Below are positions 18,007-26,789 of a DNA stretch of 64,000 nucleotides, one piece after another. The DNA is from an uncultured Alphaproteobacteria bacterium (lineage in GTDB: Bacteria > Pseudomonadota > Alphaproteobacteria > HIMB59 > GCA-002718135), in the NCBI GenBank assembly GCA_902573325.1, contig CACGJH010000008.1, positions 1 through 64,000 on the forward strand, given 5' to 3'. The number at the start of each line of letters is the position of its first letter. The stretch's first letter is position 1. The notes under the pieces are model-generated. The model made no database searches. It saw only the letters and a list, made by a program, of their open reading frames with translations, and had not been told where the DNA came from. A program made the translations under genes and the position numbers.

Positions 18007-19088
18007 TTTGTTTCACCAATATAAATTCCAAGTCCTTCAGCTACTTTAATCAAAGGATCATTTTTTTGAACAGTTTTTGAATATCCAGCAACTTGACTAA
18101 GCATCAAATCTTGTACTCCTCTGTCTTTCCATACAACTACTCTATTAAATTTTTTCTTTGCAATTAAATCAACCGCATAAACCCCAAAGGCACTTGCAAT
18201 TAAACGATCTCTATGAGTTGGTTGAGCACCTCTTTGAACATGCCCTAGAACTGTAACTCTTGTTTCAGAGTCTGTTATTTTATAGATTTCATCACCAAGA
18301 TAATTTCCAATTCCTCCAAGGCGCACCTCTCCATCAACATATTTCACTGTAGCTTTTTTACCGTTTTCTTTTTTTACAGCTTCTGCAACAACAATTAATG
18401 CATGATTTCTTCCTTTAGATCTAAGTTTCTCAATATGGTCAGCAATAGATTTTATAGAATATTGTATCTCCGGAATCAAAATAACATCTGCTCCTCCAGC
18501 TATTCCTGCATTCAAAGCAATGTGACCTGCATCTCTGCCCATTACTTCTAAAATCATTACTCTTCTGTGGCTAGCAGCTGTTGGTTGAAGCATATCTAAT
18601 GCATTTGTTGCTACATCAACTGCAGTATCATATCCTATAGAAAGCTCATTATGCTTTACATCATTATCTATAGTCTTTGGAATACCAACAAAATTTATAT
18701 TACCTTTTTTTGTAATACTTTGGAGAATTTTTAAACTTCCATCTCCACCGATACCTATTAGTGCATCTATTTCTAATTTTTTAAAACCTTCTATAACTAA
18801 ATCAGATGAGTCTATTTTTTTTCCATTTCTTATAATTTTTTTAAAAGGGTTGCCTTTGTTATTTGATCCCAAAAAAGTTCCACCCATTCTCATTAAGCTA
18901 CCCTCAAAATTTTGAGGATCTAATTTGATAACGTCCAGTGGTTCTTTCAACAGGCCTAATGTTCCATCTTTAATTCCATAGACTTCCCAATTGTACTTAT
19001 TATGTGCTCTCAAGGTAACAGCTCTAATTACTGCATTTAAACCTGCGCAATCTCCACCGCTTGTTAAAATTGCTATTTTTTTTACCAC
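18003..19088 (-). CDS. pfkA: 6-phosphofructokinase, group III type
   Basis: Phosphorylates fructose 6-phosphate in glycolysis, 361 residues. The donor-site motifs are GGDGS (114-118) and PKTIDND (137-143). In this family Gly after GGD marks ATP users and Asp marks pyrophosphate users, while Lys in PKTIDND replaces the Gly of E. coli-type enzymes. Here the residues are Gly and Lys, the mixed pattern seen in the group that includes trypanosomatid ATP enzymes, so ATP is the more likely donor. MGRDAGHIAL and GHVQRGAQPTHRDR are also present. With pyruvate kinase at 28933 it supports an Embden-Meyerhof route. No neighbouring operon partner is visible. Confidence 0.9.
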   Translation of the reverse strand: MVKKIAILTSGGDCAGLNAVIRAVTLRAHNKYNWEVYGIKDGTLGLLKEPLDVIKLDPQNFEGSLMRMGGTFLGSNNKGNPFKKIIRNGKKIDSSDLVIEGFKKLEIDALIGIGGDGSLKILQSITKKGNINFVGIPKTIDNDVKHNELSIGYDTAVDVATNALDMLQPTAASHRRVMILEVMGRDAGHIALNAGIAGGADVILIPEIQYSIKSIADHIEKLRSKGRNHALIVVAEAVKKENGKKATVKYVDGEVRLGGIGNYLGDEIYKITDSETRVTVLGHVQRGAQPTHRDRLIASAFGVYAVDLIAKKKFNRVVVWKDRGVQDLMLSQVAGYSKTVQKNDPLIKVAEGLGIYIGETN

Positions 19089-19132
19089 AGGGCGTTTATA
19101 TACTATTATTATATTTTTACTTATTTATTTTC

Positions 19133-19333
19133 ATGGATGACATAAACAAACTTATAGAAATTTTAAAAAATTTTGAACAAGAACACAGAGATCTTGATGA
19201 AATACTCATTCGGCTTCAAGAAAGAAATACTGTAGATTTTTTACAAATTCAAAGGTTAAAAAAAAGAAAATTAATCCTAAAAGATAAAATATTAGAAATT
19301 CAAAATAAATTAGAGCCTGATAGTATAGCTTAA
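19133..19333 (+). CDS. DUF465 (YdcH-like) small protein
   Basis: A 66-residue, highly charged, coiled-coil protein. The pattern of a first helix (HRDLDEILIRLQERNTVD) and RLKKRKLILKDKI is that of DUF465/YdcH proteins, which occur widely in alphaproteobacteria and have no settled role. I start at ATG 19133 because the frame before it encodes hydrophobic sequence antisense to the pfk promoter region. It is divergent from pfk and tail to tail with coq9, sharing TTAA. Confidence 0.82.
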   Translation: MDDINKLIEILKNFEQEHRDLDEILIRLQERNTVDFLQIQRLKKRKLILKDKILEIQNKLEPDSIA

Positions 19334-19947
19334 GCTAAAAAACTTTTTAAAAATTTAGGAGCATTATCCTTAATAAAAGATATTCTTTCCTTAATTCTTG
19401 GAATTTTTGATATTCTCTTAAGATTTTTATCAATATTTTCTTCAACATGTTTCATTTCTTTTGAAAAAAAAACGAACAAGGCATTAGTATATACTCCTGA
19501 TAAAATCAGTCTTTTTGTATAAAAATTGAAATCTGTTGAATTATCTCCAGCTAAATACCACATTGTACTTACTGAATTATATAAACTCTTTTTTGATATT
19601 TTGTTATTTGTGGGTAGCAAAAGATGGTTAAAGGTTTTTTTATAAAATTCTTTATCTTCATTTAATATATCAAATCGTAATAATAATATTTTTTTTATTC
19701 TTTTGTTAATTGGAAAATTGATTAAATTAATTTTTTTTAATTTATGTTCAAGTTTTTCATTAATACTTTGTAAGGAATATTCTAATAAATCTTTATATCC
19801 ATCAGGGAAAAAATAGAATAAATCATTTTTTTCTATATTTTGTTTTTGTAATTTTGAAAATATTTCTGATGACCAACCTTCAATTGATACGATTTTTTTT
19901 GTTTTTTTGAGAATATCTTCTTTTTTTTTATTTTCTGTTTTGTTCAT
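19330..19947 (-). CDS. coq9: COQ9 family ubiquinone biosynthesis protein
   Basis: A lipid-binding accessory protein of ubiquinone synthesis, 205 residues; in mitochondria COQ9 binds the isoprenoid and presents it to the hydroxylase COQ7. The C-terminal signature TMWYLAGDNSTDFNFYTKR and LILSGVYTNALFVF is characteristic of the family. The N-terminus resembles a TetR fold without a DNA-binding motif. Residues 1-20 are very Lys-rich. The start lies inside the end of the deformylase gene (20-base overlap). The alphaproteobacterial origin of mitochondria makes this family expected here. Confidence 0.88.
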   Translation of the reverse strand: MNKTENKKKEDILKKTKKIVSIEGWSSEIFSKLQKQNIEKNDLFYFFPDGYKDLLEYSLQSINEKLEHKLKKINLINFPINKRIKKILLLRFDILNEDKEFYKKTFNHLLLPTNNKISKKSLYNSVSTMWYLAGDNSTDFNFYTKRLILSGVYTNALFVFFSKEMKHVEENIDKNLKRISKIPRIKERISFIKDNAPKFLKSFLA

Positions 19948-20458
19948 TTTTCCAATATGTAGTTATTTCTTTTTCAAAACCAAAAGCATTTTTATGTGCT
20001 AAGCGTGATGTATACAGAATGCCGTTTAAGTGATCTACCTCATGTTGTACTACCCTTGCGTGTAAGCCTTCAACTTCATTTTCAATTTCTTTACCATCAA
20101 GATCAAATCCAGAATATTTGATTTTTTTAAATCTTCTAACTAAACCCTGCATACCAGGTATTGATAAACAACCTTCCCAATCATCCTCAGTTTCTTTTCC
20201 TATGGGTGTAAAAATAGGATTTACTAATGGTGTTATCTCAATTTTATCTTTCTCTTCATTATCAGGATTACGAAATACTATTATTTTCTTTGAAATATGT
20301 ACTTGGGGTGCAGCTAAACCTATACCGTTATAGTCAAGCATTGTTTCAGACATATCATAAACTATTTTTTTTAGAGAATCTGAAGAGAATTCTTTTATCT
20401 CAGAACATTCTTTTAGCAAGATTGGATGACCAATTTTTGATATTTTGAGAATAGACAC
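19928..20458 (-). CDS. def: Peptide deformylase
   Basis: Removes the formyl group from the N-terminal Met of new proteins. All three motifs are intact: GIGLAAPQV (45-53), EGCLS (95-99, with metal-ligand C97) and HEVDH (139-143, two His ligands and the catalytic Glu). The length is 176 residues. The reading frame starts with GTG at 20458; the ATG two bases upstream is in another frame. Downstream it overlaps coq9 by 20 bases. The promoter must lie in the 94-base gap shared with rpsU. Confidence 0.95.
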   Translation of the reverse strand: MSILKISKIGHPILLKECSEIKEFSSDSLKKIVYDMSETMLDYNGIGLAAPQVHISKKIIVFRNPDNEEKDKIEITPLVNPIFTPIGKETEDDWEGCLSIPGMQGLVRRFKKIKYSGFDLDGKEIENEVEGLHARVVQHEVDHLNGILYTSRLAHKNAFGFEKEITTYWKNEQNRK

Positions 20459-20527
20459 ATAATAAATATAAGTATTTTTTCTAATATACCAATAGATTAA
20501 TTCAATATATCCGTTTGCAAATAATAT

Positions 20528-20552
20528 GAGTTTGTGTTACTAGCCCGTCCCA
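20528..20552 (+). other. GC-rich, SD-less leader of rpsU
   Basis: The 25 bases before the rpsU start include GTTACTAGCCCGTCCCA, far richer in C and G than other spacers here and without any purine-rich ribosome-binding site. TAATAT at 20522-20527 could be the -10 box, giving a leader of about 20 bases. A role in controlling S21 synthesis is only a guess. Confidence 0.35.
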
Positions 20553-20750
20553 ATGACACTTTTTGTAAATGTAAAAGATAATAACGTAGAACAAGCAATT
20601 AGAACGCTTAAAAAGAAAATGCAGCGTGAAGGTTTGTATAAAGAAATGAAACTACGTAAACATTACGAAAAACCGTGTTTGAAACGCGCTCGAGAAAAAG
20701 AAGAAAATATTAGAAGAGCTAGGAAGTCTGCAAAAAGAAATAACGATTAA
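20553..20750 (+). CDS. rpsU: 30S ribosomal protein S21
   Basis: Small-subunit protein of 65 residues that helps mRNA binding near the anti-Shine-Dalgarno end of 16S r[25 protein letters not shown] and [15 protein letters not shown] are the family pattern, with the usual basic C-terminus. It is a single gene, divergent from def, tail to tail with pntB (shared TTAA). It has no recognisable Shine-Dalgarno site, and the unusual C-rich leader is listed separately. Confidence 0.95.
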   Translation: MTLFVNVKDNNVEQAIRTLKKKMQREGLYKEMKLRKHYEKPCLKRAREKEENIRRARKSAKRNND

Positions 20751-22141
20751 GCAGAAAGACTTTTTACAATATCCTCACACATTTTTTTAGCATCTCCAAA
20801 TAGCATAGTTGTATTATCTCTATAAAACAACTCATTATCAACACCAGAATAACCAGTTGCCATTGAACGTTTTACAAATAGAACACTCTGAGATTTTTCT
20901 ACATCTAAAATAGGCATACCAAAAATTGGAGATGACTCATCTGTTTTGGCAGCTGGATTTGTTACATCATTTGCTCCAATAACAAAAGAAACCTCTGTCA
21001 TAGGAAAATCATGATTAATTTCATCTAGCTCCAAGACTTCTTCATAAGGAACATTAGCTTCAGCTAGTAAAACATTCATATGACCTGGCATTCTTCCAGC
21101 GACTGGATGTATTGCATATCTTACTTCTATTCCTTCTTTTTTTAATATGTCACCCATTTCTCTTAAAGCATGTTGAGCTTGTGCTACAGCCATTCCATAT
21201 CCTGGTACAATAATTACAGAGTCTGCGTTTTTCATTATGTATGCCGCATCCTCTGCGTTACCTTGTTTAACAATTTTGTCTGAGTTATCCTTACTAGCAC
21301 TAGTGTCTTGCTCACCACCAAAACCTCCTAAAACAACATTAATAATGGATCTGTTCATCCCTTTACTCATTATATAACTTAATATTGCACCAGACGCTCC
21401 AACAAGAGCACCAGTTATAATTAAGAGATTATTACTTAGGGTAAATCCTATGCCACAAGCTGCCCAACCTGAATAAGAGTTTAACATAGAAACGACAACA
21501 GGCATGTCAGCACCACCGATAGGAATTACAACAAGAAATCCTAGTAATATTGAAACAATAACTATTGTCCAAAAGATTGTTGGAGATTGATTAATTACAA
21601 ATAATATAATCAAGAAAATAATTAGGAGGAAAATTACTGCATTTATAAGATGCTGGAACTTAAATACTATTGGCTTTCCTGAAATTGTGCCTTGTAATTT
21701 TCCAAAAGCTAAAACTGAACCAGAGAAAGTGATAGCACCAATAAATGTTCCAATACTCATTTCAACTAAACTAGCAGTTTTAATCGAACCGACTTTTCCA
21801 ATACTAAAAGCTACGGGATCATAGAATGCAGCAGCAGCAACAAATACAGCAGCTAAACCTACTAAGCTATGGAAAGCAGCTACCAATTGAGGTAATGCGG
21901 TCATCTCAATTCTGAGAGCAATAAATGAACCTATTGCACCGCCAATAAGTATCGCGGCACCAATTTCATAATAACTAAGAACTGATTTGAACATTAGCGT
22001 TGTGAACACCGCTATAATCATACCAATAACACCAAAAATGTTACCCATTCTTGAAGATTCAGGATGAGATAAACCTCTTAGAGCAAATATAAATAATAAC
22101 GCAGAAATCAAATATAATATCGCAACCATGTTAGAGGACAT
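20747..22141 (-). CDS. pntB: NAD(P) transhydrogenase subunit beta
   Basis: The NADP(H)-binding and membrane subunit of the proton-translocating transhydrogenase, which makes NADPH from NADH using the proton gradient. About eight or nine hydrophobic segments occupy residues 1-270. The soluble dIII domain (about 285-464) has the NADP site [38 protein letters not shown] and [10 protein letters not shown]. The length of 464 residues is standard. Its start shares one base with the pntAB stop. With the two preceding genes it forms the complete three-subunit enzyme of the Rhodospirillum type. Confidence 0.96.
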   Translation of the reverse strand: MSSNMVAILYLISALLFIFALRGLSHPESSRMGNIFGVIGMIIAVFTTLMFKSVLSYYEIGAAILIGGAIGSFIALRIEMTALPQLVAAFHSLVGLAAVFVAAAAFYDPVAFSIGKVGSIKTASLVEMSIGTFIGAITFSGSVLAFGKLQGTISGKPIVFKFQHLINAVIFLLIIFLIILFVINQSPTIFWTIVIVSILLGFLVVIPIGGADMPVVVSMLNSYSGWAACGIGFTLSNNLLIITGALVGASGAILSYIMSKGMNRSIINVVLGGFGGEQDTSASKDNSDKIVKQGNAEDAAYIMKNADSVIIVPGYGMAVAQAQHALREMGDILKKEGIEVRYAIHPVAGRMPGHMNVLLAEANVPYEEVLELDEINHDFPMTEVSFVIGANDVTNPAAKTDESSPIFGMPILDVEKSQSVLFVKRSMATGYSGVDNELFYRDNTTMLFGDAKKMCEDIVKSLSA

Positions 22142-22458
22142 TATTCTTTTTCCTTTGTTTTTTTAGTTTTTTTCTTAAACATCGAGAGCATTCGATATGT
22201 TACTAAGAAACCTCCAAAAATATTAACTGAAGCTAATACAACACCTATTAGTCCAAAAATTTTTGAAGTATCGAAACCTTGAGGACCGGCTGCCAATATT
22301 GCCCCAACTATAATTACGCTTGATATTGCATTTGTCACACCCATCAATGGACTATGTAAAGCAGGAGTAACAGACCAAACTACATAATAGCCAATAATAC
22401 AAGCTAGAAAAAATACTGTTAGTCCTATAACAAAAACTTCTGAAGAATGTGCTTCCAT
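22141..22458 (-). CDS. pntAB: NAD(P) transhydrogenase subunit alpha, membrane part (PntAB)
   Basis: A 105-residue membrane protein with three or four hydrophobic segments (VFVIGLTVFFLACIIGYYVVW, ISSVIIVGAILAAG, IFGLIGVVLASVNIFGGFLVTYRML). It corresponds to the C-terminal dII segment of E. coli PntA, encoded separately here as in Rhodospirillum rubrum. VTPALHSPLMGVTNAIS is conserved in this family. The Lys-rich tail faces the cytoplasm. It lies one base after pntAA and overlaps pntB by one base. Confidence 0.94.
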   Translation of the reverse strand: MEAHSSEVFVIGLTVFFLACIIGYYVVWSVTPALHSPLMGVTNAISSVIIVGAILAAGPQGFDTSKIFGLIGVVLASVNIFGGFLVTYRMLSMFKKKTKKTKEKE

Positions 22459-22459
22459 A

Positions 22460-23581
22460 TTACTTAAATTGCTCCAATCTTACATCCCCGTCATGCGTTA
22501 GCAAAACAGAATTAATTATTTCATCGTCAAAATCAAAATTTATTTTTTTATTTTCTTTATCTATTAATAAACTTAAGAAGTTAAATATATTTTTAGCATA
22601 CAGTGCTGAAGCATCTTTAGCCACTCTTCCAGGAACATTTCCATAACCAACAATTTTCACTCCATTGTGCTCTACTATTTCATTCATTTTACTTAAAGGG
22701 CAATTACCACCAGCTTCCACAGCCAAATCAATTACTACTGAACCTGGTATCATCGAAGAAACCATTTCTTCTGTGATTAAAACTGGAGCTTTTTTGCCAG
22801 GAATAAGAGCTGTACAAATTACTATGTCTTGTTTTGAGACTGTATCAGCTATCAATTGAGCTTGTTTTTTCTTATAATCTTCACTCATTTCCTTTGCATA
22901 ACCACCGGCGGTTTCAGCATTTTCAGCTTCATCATCTTCAACCATTATGAATTTTCCACCAAGACTTTCAACTTGTTCCTTAGTTGCTGCTCTTACATCA
23001 GTGGCAGACACTACTGCACCAAGTCTTTTTGCTGTTGCGATTGCTTGTAAACCAGCAACTCCTACACCAAGTATCATAACTTTTGCTGGATTTACTCTTC
23101 CAGCAGCAGTCATCATCATTGGAAAAGCCTTTCCAAATTGCTCCGCTGCATCAATTACACTTCTATACCCCGCTAAGTTAGCTTGGGATGATAGAACATC
23201 CATACTTTGTGCTCTACTTATTCTAGGAATTAATTCCATACAACATGATGATATTTTGTTTTTATTTAAATTAGAAAATTCAGATTTATTTTCATAAGGG
23301 TTTAAAATTCCAATAAGTAATGAATTACTTTTTAAGTTATTTATGTCATCACTGCTTGGCATTCTAACACATAAACAAACATCAGCCTTCAAGCATTCAG
23401 ATCTAGTAACAATTTTTGCCCCAGCTTCTTCATAATTTGAATTTTGATATCCTGAAGATTCTCCAGCTCCATTTTCAATTATAACTTCAAAACCCAGTCT
23501 AGAAAAAAGCTTTACTGATTCAGGGGAGATAGAGACTCTTGTCTCATTGTTATCATTTTCTTTAATGGCAGATAAGAGCAT
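22460..23581 (-). CDS. pntAA: NAD(P) transhydrogenase subunit alpha, NAD-binding part (PntAA)
   Basis: The soluble NAD(H)-binding dI subunit, 373 residues, related to alanine dehydrogenase. The N-terminal domain shows ETRVSISPESVKLFSRLGFEV. The Rossmann domain has VMILGVGVAGLQAIATAKRLGA, followed by the mobile loop region and DIVICTALIPGKKAPVLI. The gene order pntAA-pntAB-pntB is complete and tightly spaced. Seven bases upstream ends an ABC1-kinase gene, so the enzyme may share a promoter further up with pepF. Confidence 0.95.
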   Translation of the reverse strand: MLLSAIKENDNNETRVSISPESVKLFSRLGFEVIIENGAGESSGYQNSNYEEAGAKIVTRSECLKADVCLCVRMPSSDDINNLKSNSLLIGILNPYENKSEFSNLNKNKISSCCMELIPRISRAQSMDVLSSQANLAGYRSVIDAAEQFGKAFPMMMTAAGRVNPAKVMILGVGVAGLQAIATAKRLGAVVSATDVRAATKEQVESLGGKFIMVEDDEAENAETAGGYAKEMSEDYKKKQAQLIADTVSKQDIVICTALIPGKKAPVLITEEMVSSMIPGSVVIDLAVEAGGNCPLSKMNEIVEHNGVKIVGYGNVPGRVAKDASALYAKNIFNFLSLLIDKENKKINFDFDDEIINSVLLTHDGDVRLEQFK

Positions 23582-23587
23582 GAGTTC

Positions 23588-24931
23588 TTATATTGATAGG
23601 TCAGCTAAATTTAAAGCTTTTTGTTGGTTTTTCATTAATTTTTTTGAGTTAAAATCTTCAATGAGCTCATGGAATATTCTGTACCAATTAACTTCAGCTT
23701 TTAAATGCATAAATACTGAACCTAGTCCTACTGCTGCTCTATCCATGAACACAAATTCTTTTGGAGGTTTGACACCACCTAGTTTTTTAAGTTCTTGATG
23801 AACTTCAGATGCAATTTGTGCTCCATATATACCACTATCGCTTTCTTGTATTTTTTGAACTTTATCTTCCATTAAAGGTGAGTATAAAAATCCTGCCCAT
23901 TTATTTAATACTTTTAATTTCTCTTTTGTAATATCAGTAAATCCCCATTGCTCATATGCATGAACTGCCTTTGAATTGTCTTTTTCTTGAAGAGCAAAAT
24001 ATAAGTCAATTACACCTTGAATGAAATTACCATTAAAAATTCTCATACAACCAAAGTCATATATATTAATACTAAGGTCTTTTTTTTGTACAGAATAATT
24101 TCCTAAATGTGGATCACCATGAAGCACTCCGTATTCAAAGAATGGTTTGTACCACGCTTTATACATATTAGCCGCTAAAGTATTTCTTGTTTCTTTAGAA
24201 GATTTTTTGAAATTTAAAATAGGCTCGCCATCTAACCAGCTCATGGTTAGTAATCTTTTTGTAGATAATTTATCATAGGTTTTTGGGACATGAACAAAAT
24301 TTATATTTGAAAATATATTTCTAAATACAGCCATTAATTTTTTTTCTCTTTCGTAATCTAGCTCTTCTTTGAGTCTGTCAGTAATTTCTTTATATACCTC
24401 ATCAGTCTTAATCGCTTTATTATAAGACTGATAAATTGAAAAAATCATTTTTAATTGTGAAAGATCAGCACTAACTGCTGAAGCCATATCTGGGTATTGG
24501 AGTTTGCAGGCGACTATATCATCATTTTTTATTTTAGCTTTATGAACTTGTCCAAGAGAAGCCGCTCTAGTTGCTTCTTTATCAAACTCTATAAAATTTT
24601 TTTGCCAGTCCTGTTTTAATTCTGCAGCCATTCTTCTTTTAACAAACAACCATCCCATCGGTGGTGCATTAGACTGTAAATGCATAAGCTCTTGTGCATA
24701 CTCATCAGGAAGTAAGTCAGGTATGGTTGCTGATAATTGTGCCACTTTCATCAAGGGCCCTTTAATACTTCCAAGAGCAGCTCTTATTTCTGAAGCATGT
24801 TTCTCTTTATCTAACTTAACACCTAAATATCTTTGGCTTGCAAGTTTAGTGGCTAATTTTCCAACAACTCCACCAACTTTAGCGTACCTGGTAAGTTGTT
24901 TAGTTAGGGATTTTGCTTCTTTATCTTTCAT
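23588..24931 (-). CDS. ABC1/UbiB-family atypical kinase
   Basis: A 447-residue member of the ABC1 (ADCK/UbiB) family, linked to ubiquinone synthesis and lipid metabolism. Family motifs are AASLGQVHKA (the A-rich loop region), ELDYEREKKLM, MSWLDGEPIL, the catalytic loop VLHGDPHLGNY and IYDFGCMR. The KxGQ motif reads KVAQ (LMKVAQLSA), a Gly to Ala change. Unlike E. coli UbiB I see no C-terminal membrane helices, so this is not a plain UbiB copy. It lies between pepF (5-base gap) and pntAA. I use ATG 24931; a TTG one codon earlier is the alternative. Confidence 0.87.
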   Translation of the reverse strand: MKDKEAKSLTKQLTRYAKVGGVVGKLATKLASQRYLGVKLDKEKHASEIRAALGSIKGPLMKVAQLSATIPDLLPDEYAQELMHLQSNAPPMGWLFVKRRMAAELKQDWQKNFIEFDKEATRAASLGQVHKAKIKNDDIVACKLQYPDMASAVSADLSQLKMIFSIYQSYNKAIKTDEVYKEITDRLKEELDYEREKKLMAVFRNIFSNINFVHVPKTYDKLSTKRLLTMSWLDGEPILNFKKSSKETRNTLAANMYKAWYKPFFEYGVLHGDPHLGNYSVQKKDLSINIYDFGCMRIFNGNFIQGVIDLYFALQEKDNSKAVHAYEQWGFTDITKEKLKVLNKWAGFLYSPLMEDKVQKIQESDSGIYGAQIASEVHQELKKLGGVKPPKEFVFMDRAAVGLGSVFMHLKAEVNWYRIFHELIEDFNSKKLMKNQQKALNLADLSI

Positions 24932-24936
24932 CAATT

Positions 24937-26733
24937 TTATTCTTCTAATTGGTCAATCAGATTCTCAATAACATTAACTCCTTTTTGCCAAAAATCTTTC
25001 TTCTTGGGATTTAACCCAAAAGGTTGCAATAGTTTATCATATGTATCACTACCACCACTCTCTAACAAAGTAATGTATTTGTCTTCAAATTTAGGTAGTT
25101 TACTCTCGTAAACATTAAAAAGAGAATTAACAAGACAATCACCAAAAGCATATGCATAAACATAAAATGGTGAATGAATAAAATGGGGTATATAGCTCCA
25201 AAAATATTTATAATCATCATTAAATTTTATTGATGGTCCTAAGCTTTTCTTTTGAACATCAATCCAAATTTCACAAATCTCGTCAACACTTAGTTCTTTA
25301 ATTTTTCTTTGATGATGAATACGTTTTTCAAATTCAAAAAAAGCAATTTGCCTTACAACAGTGTTTAGCATATCTTCGACTTTGTTTGCTAAAAGCCCCT
25401 TACGTTCATTTTCTTTTGTCGTAATAGATAAAAGCGATTTAAAAGTTAACATTTCTCCAAAAACACTTGCTGTTTCAGCAAGTGTTAACGGTGTTGAAGA
25501 ATTAAAATAAGTTTGTTTTCGTCCTGCTAAATATTGATGAATGCCGTGTCCAAGTTCATGAGCAAGAGTTGCTATATCTCTTGCTTTACCCTGATAATTA
25601 ACAAGTATAAATGGATGAGCTGATGGAACAGTAGAAGCAGCAAACGCACCAGGAGATTTTCCTGGGATTACTGGAGCGTGTATCCATGAATTATCAAAAA
25701 ATTCATTTACAATATTTCCTGCCCTCTTATCAAAATTTGAATAAGCATCAGTTACAATTTGTCTTGCATCTTTCCAAGAATAAATACTCTGTGATTGAAA
25801 AGGAAGAGGTGCGTTTCTGTCCCAATACATTAAGAATTTCTTTTTAAGCCATTTAGATTTTATTTTATAATAACGATGAGCAATTTTTGGGTAATTTTCT
25901 TTTATTGTTTCAGTTAAGGCTTCTACAACTTCATCTTCGACAACATTAGATAAATTTCTTGAACTGACTGGATTTGGCAATCCTCTCCATTTATCATTTA
26001 TTGATTTATCTTTTGCAAGATTATTAGTAATAGATGTAAACAAACTAATGTTATCTTTTAAAACAGCAGATACTACCTCAGCTGATTTTTTACGATTTGA
26101 TTCTTTTTTATCAGAAAGAAAATTAAAAATTTCAGCACTAGATAAATTTTTTCCCTTAAAAGGAAATTTTAGTGATGCAATTGTATCATCAAATAGTCTG
26201 ATCCAGGCTGATCTAGAAGTAATACTTTTTTCTTGAAGTAATTTTTCTGTTTTAACATCTAATTGATAAGGTTTGAATTTTCGAATATTTTTTATCCAGT
26301 TTTTGTAAATCTTTAGTTTTTTATCAGCATAAATTTTTTTTAAATTTTTTTCAGAAATTTCATTTATCTCAAGACTAAAGAAAACAATTGAGGAGGCAAT
26401 ATTTGTTATTTGCTCCTGCATTTGTTGATAAAAAATTTTATTCTTTTCATTATTACCATCCTCTGCAACTAATAAATGCGCATAAGACATAATTTTATCT
26501 ATTTTTGTATCAATATCCTCTAATTCAATAATAGCTTTTAAGAGTTGATTAGAACTAATCTTGGTGATTTTGGATGCATATTTTTTCTCAAATTTTTTAG
26601 TTGATATTCTGAGCTTATTTAAATCATTATTCAGCTTCTTCGCTTTTGGGGATTCATATAAATCCTTTAAATTCCAAATTGGTAGTTTACCAAGGGTATT
26701 TTTTGTTGAATTTTGATAATTTTTTTGTTTCAT
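24937..26733 (-). CDS. pepF: Oligoendopeptidase F, M3B metallopeptidase
   Basis: A cytoplasmic zinc peptidase that trims oligopeptides, 598 residues. The zinc motif HELGH is at 392-396 (LAHELGHGIHQYLAG), and the third ligand Glu lies in LAETASVFGEM about 25 residues on. Residues 20-200 form the helical N-terminal part of M3B enzymes, and the C-terminal part shows YAYAFGDCLVNSLF. It is the first gene of the minus-strand run pepF-ABC1 kinase-pntAA-pntAB-pntB and is divergent from the acyl-CoA ligase. Confidence 0.94.
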   Translation of the reverse strand: MKQKNYQNSTKNTLGKLPIWNLKDLYESPKAKKLNNDLNKLRISTKKFEKKYASKITKISSNQLLKAIIELEDIDTKIDKIMSYAHLLVAEDGNNEKNKIFYQQMQEQITNIASSIVFFSLEINEISEKNLKKIYADKKLKIYKNWIKNIRKFKPYQLDVKTEKLLQEKSITSRSAWIRLFDDTIASLKFPFKGKNLSSAEIFNFLSDKKESNRKKSAEVVSAVLKDNISLFTSITNNLAKDKSINDKWRGLPNPVSSRNLSNVVEDEVVEALTETIKENYPKIAHRYYKIKSKWLKKKFLMYWDRNAPLPFQSQSIYSWKDARQIVTDAYSNFDKRAGNIVNEFFDNSWIHAPVIPGKSPGAFAASTVPSAHPFILVNYQGKARDIATLAHELGHGIHQYLAGRKQTYFNSSTPLTLAETASVFGEMLTFKSLLSITTKENERKGLLANKVEDMLNTVVRQIAFFEFEKRIHHQRKIKELSVDEICEIWIDVQKKSLGPSIKFNDDYKYFWSYIPHFIHSPFYVYAYAFGDCLVNSLFNVYESKLPKFEDKYITLLESGGSDTYDKLLQPFGLNPKKKDFWQKGVNVIENLIDQLEE

Positions 26734-26774
26734 ATTTTACTATTTCGATATAGGTCTAATATCTTAGCTTTGTA

Positions 26775-26780
26775 GGGAGG
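26775..26780 (+). promoter_or_regulatory. Strong Shine-Dalgarno GGGAGG for the acyl-CoA ligase
   Basis: GGGAGG lies 9 bases before ATG 26790. Such a complete site is rare in this window and fixes the ligase start. Confidence 0.6.
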
Positions 26781-26789
26781 ATAGAAAGC

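Noticed and set aside
22947-23297. 116-residue open frame antisense to pntAA
   Set aside because: It opposes the NAD-binding domain, which has clear codon-level conservation, and it shows no family motif.
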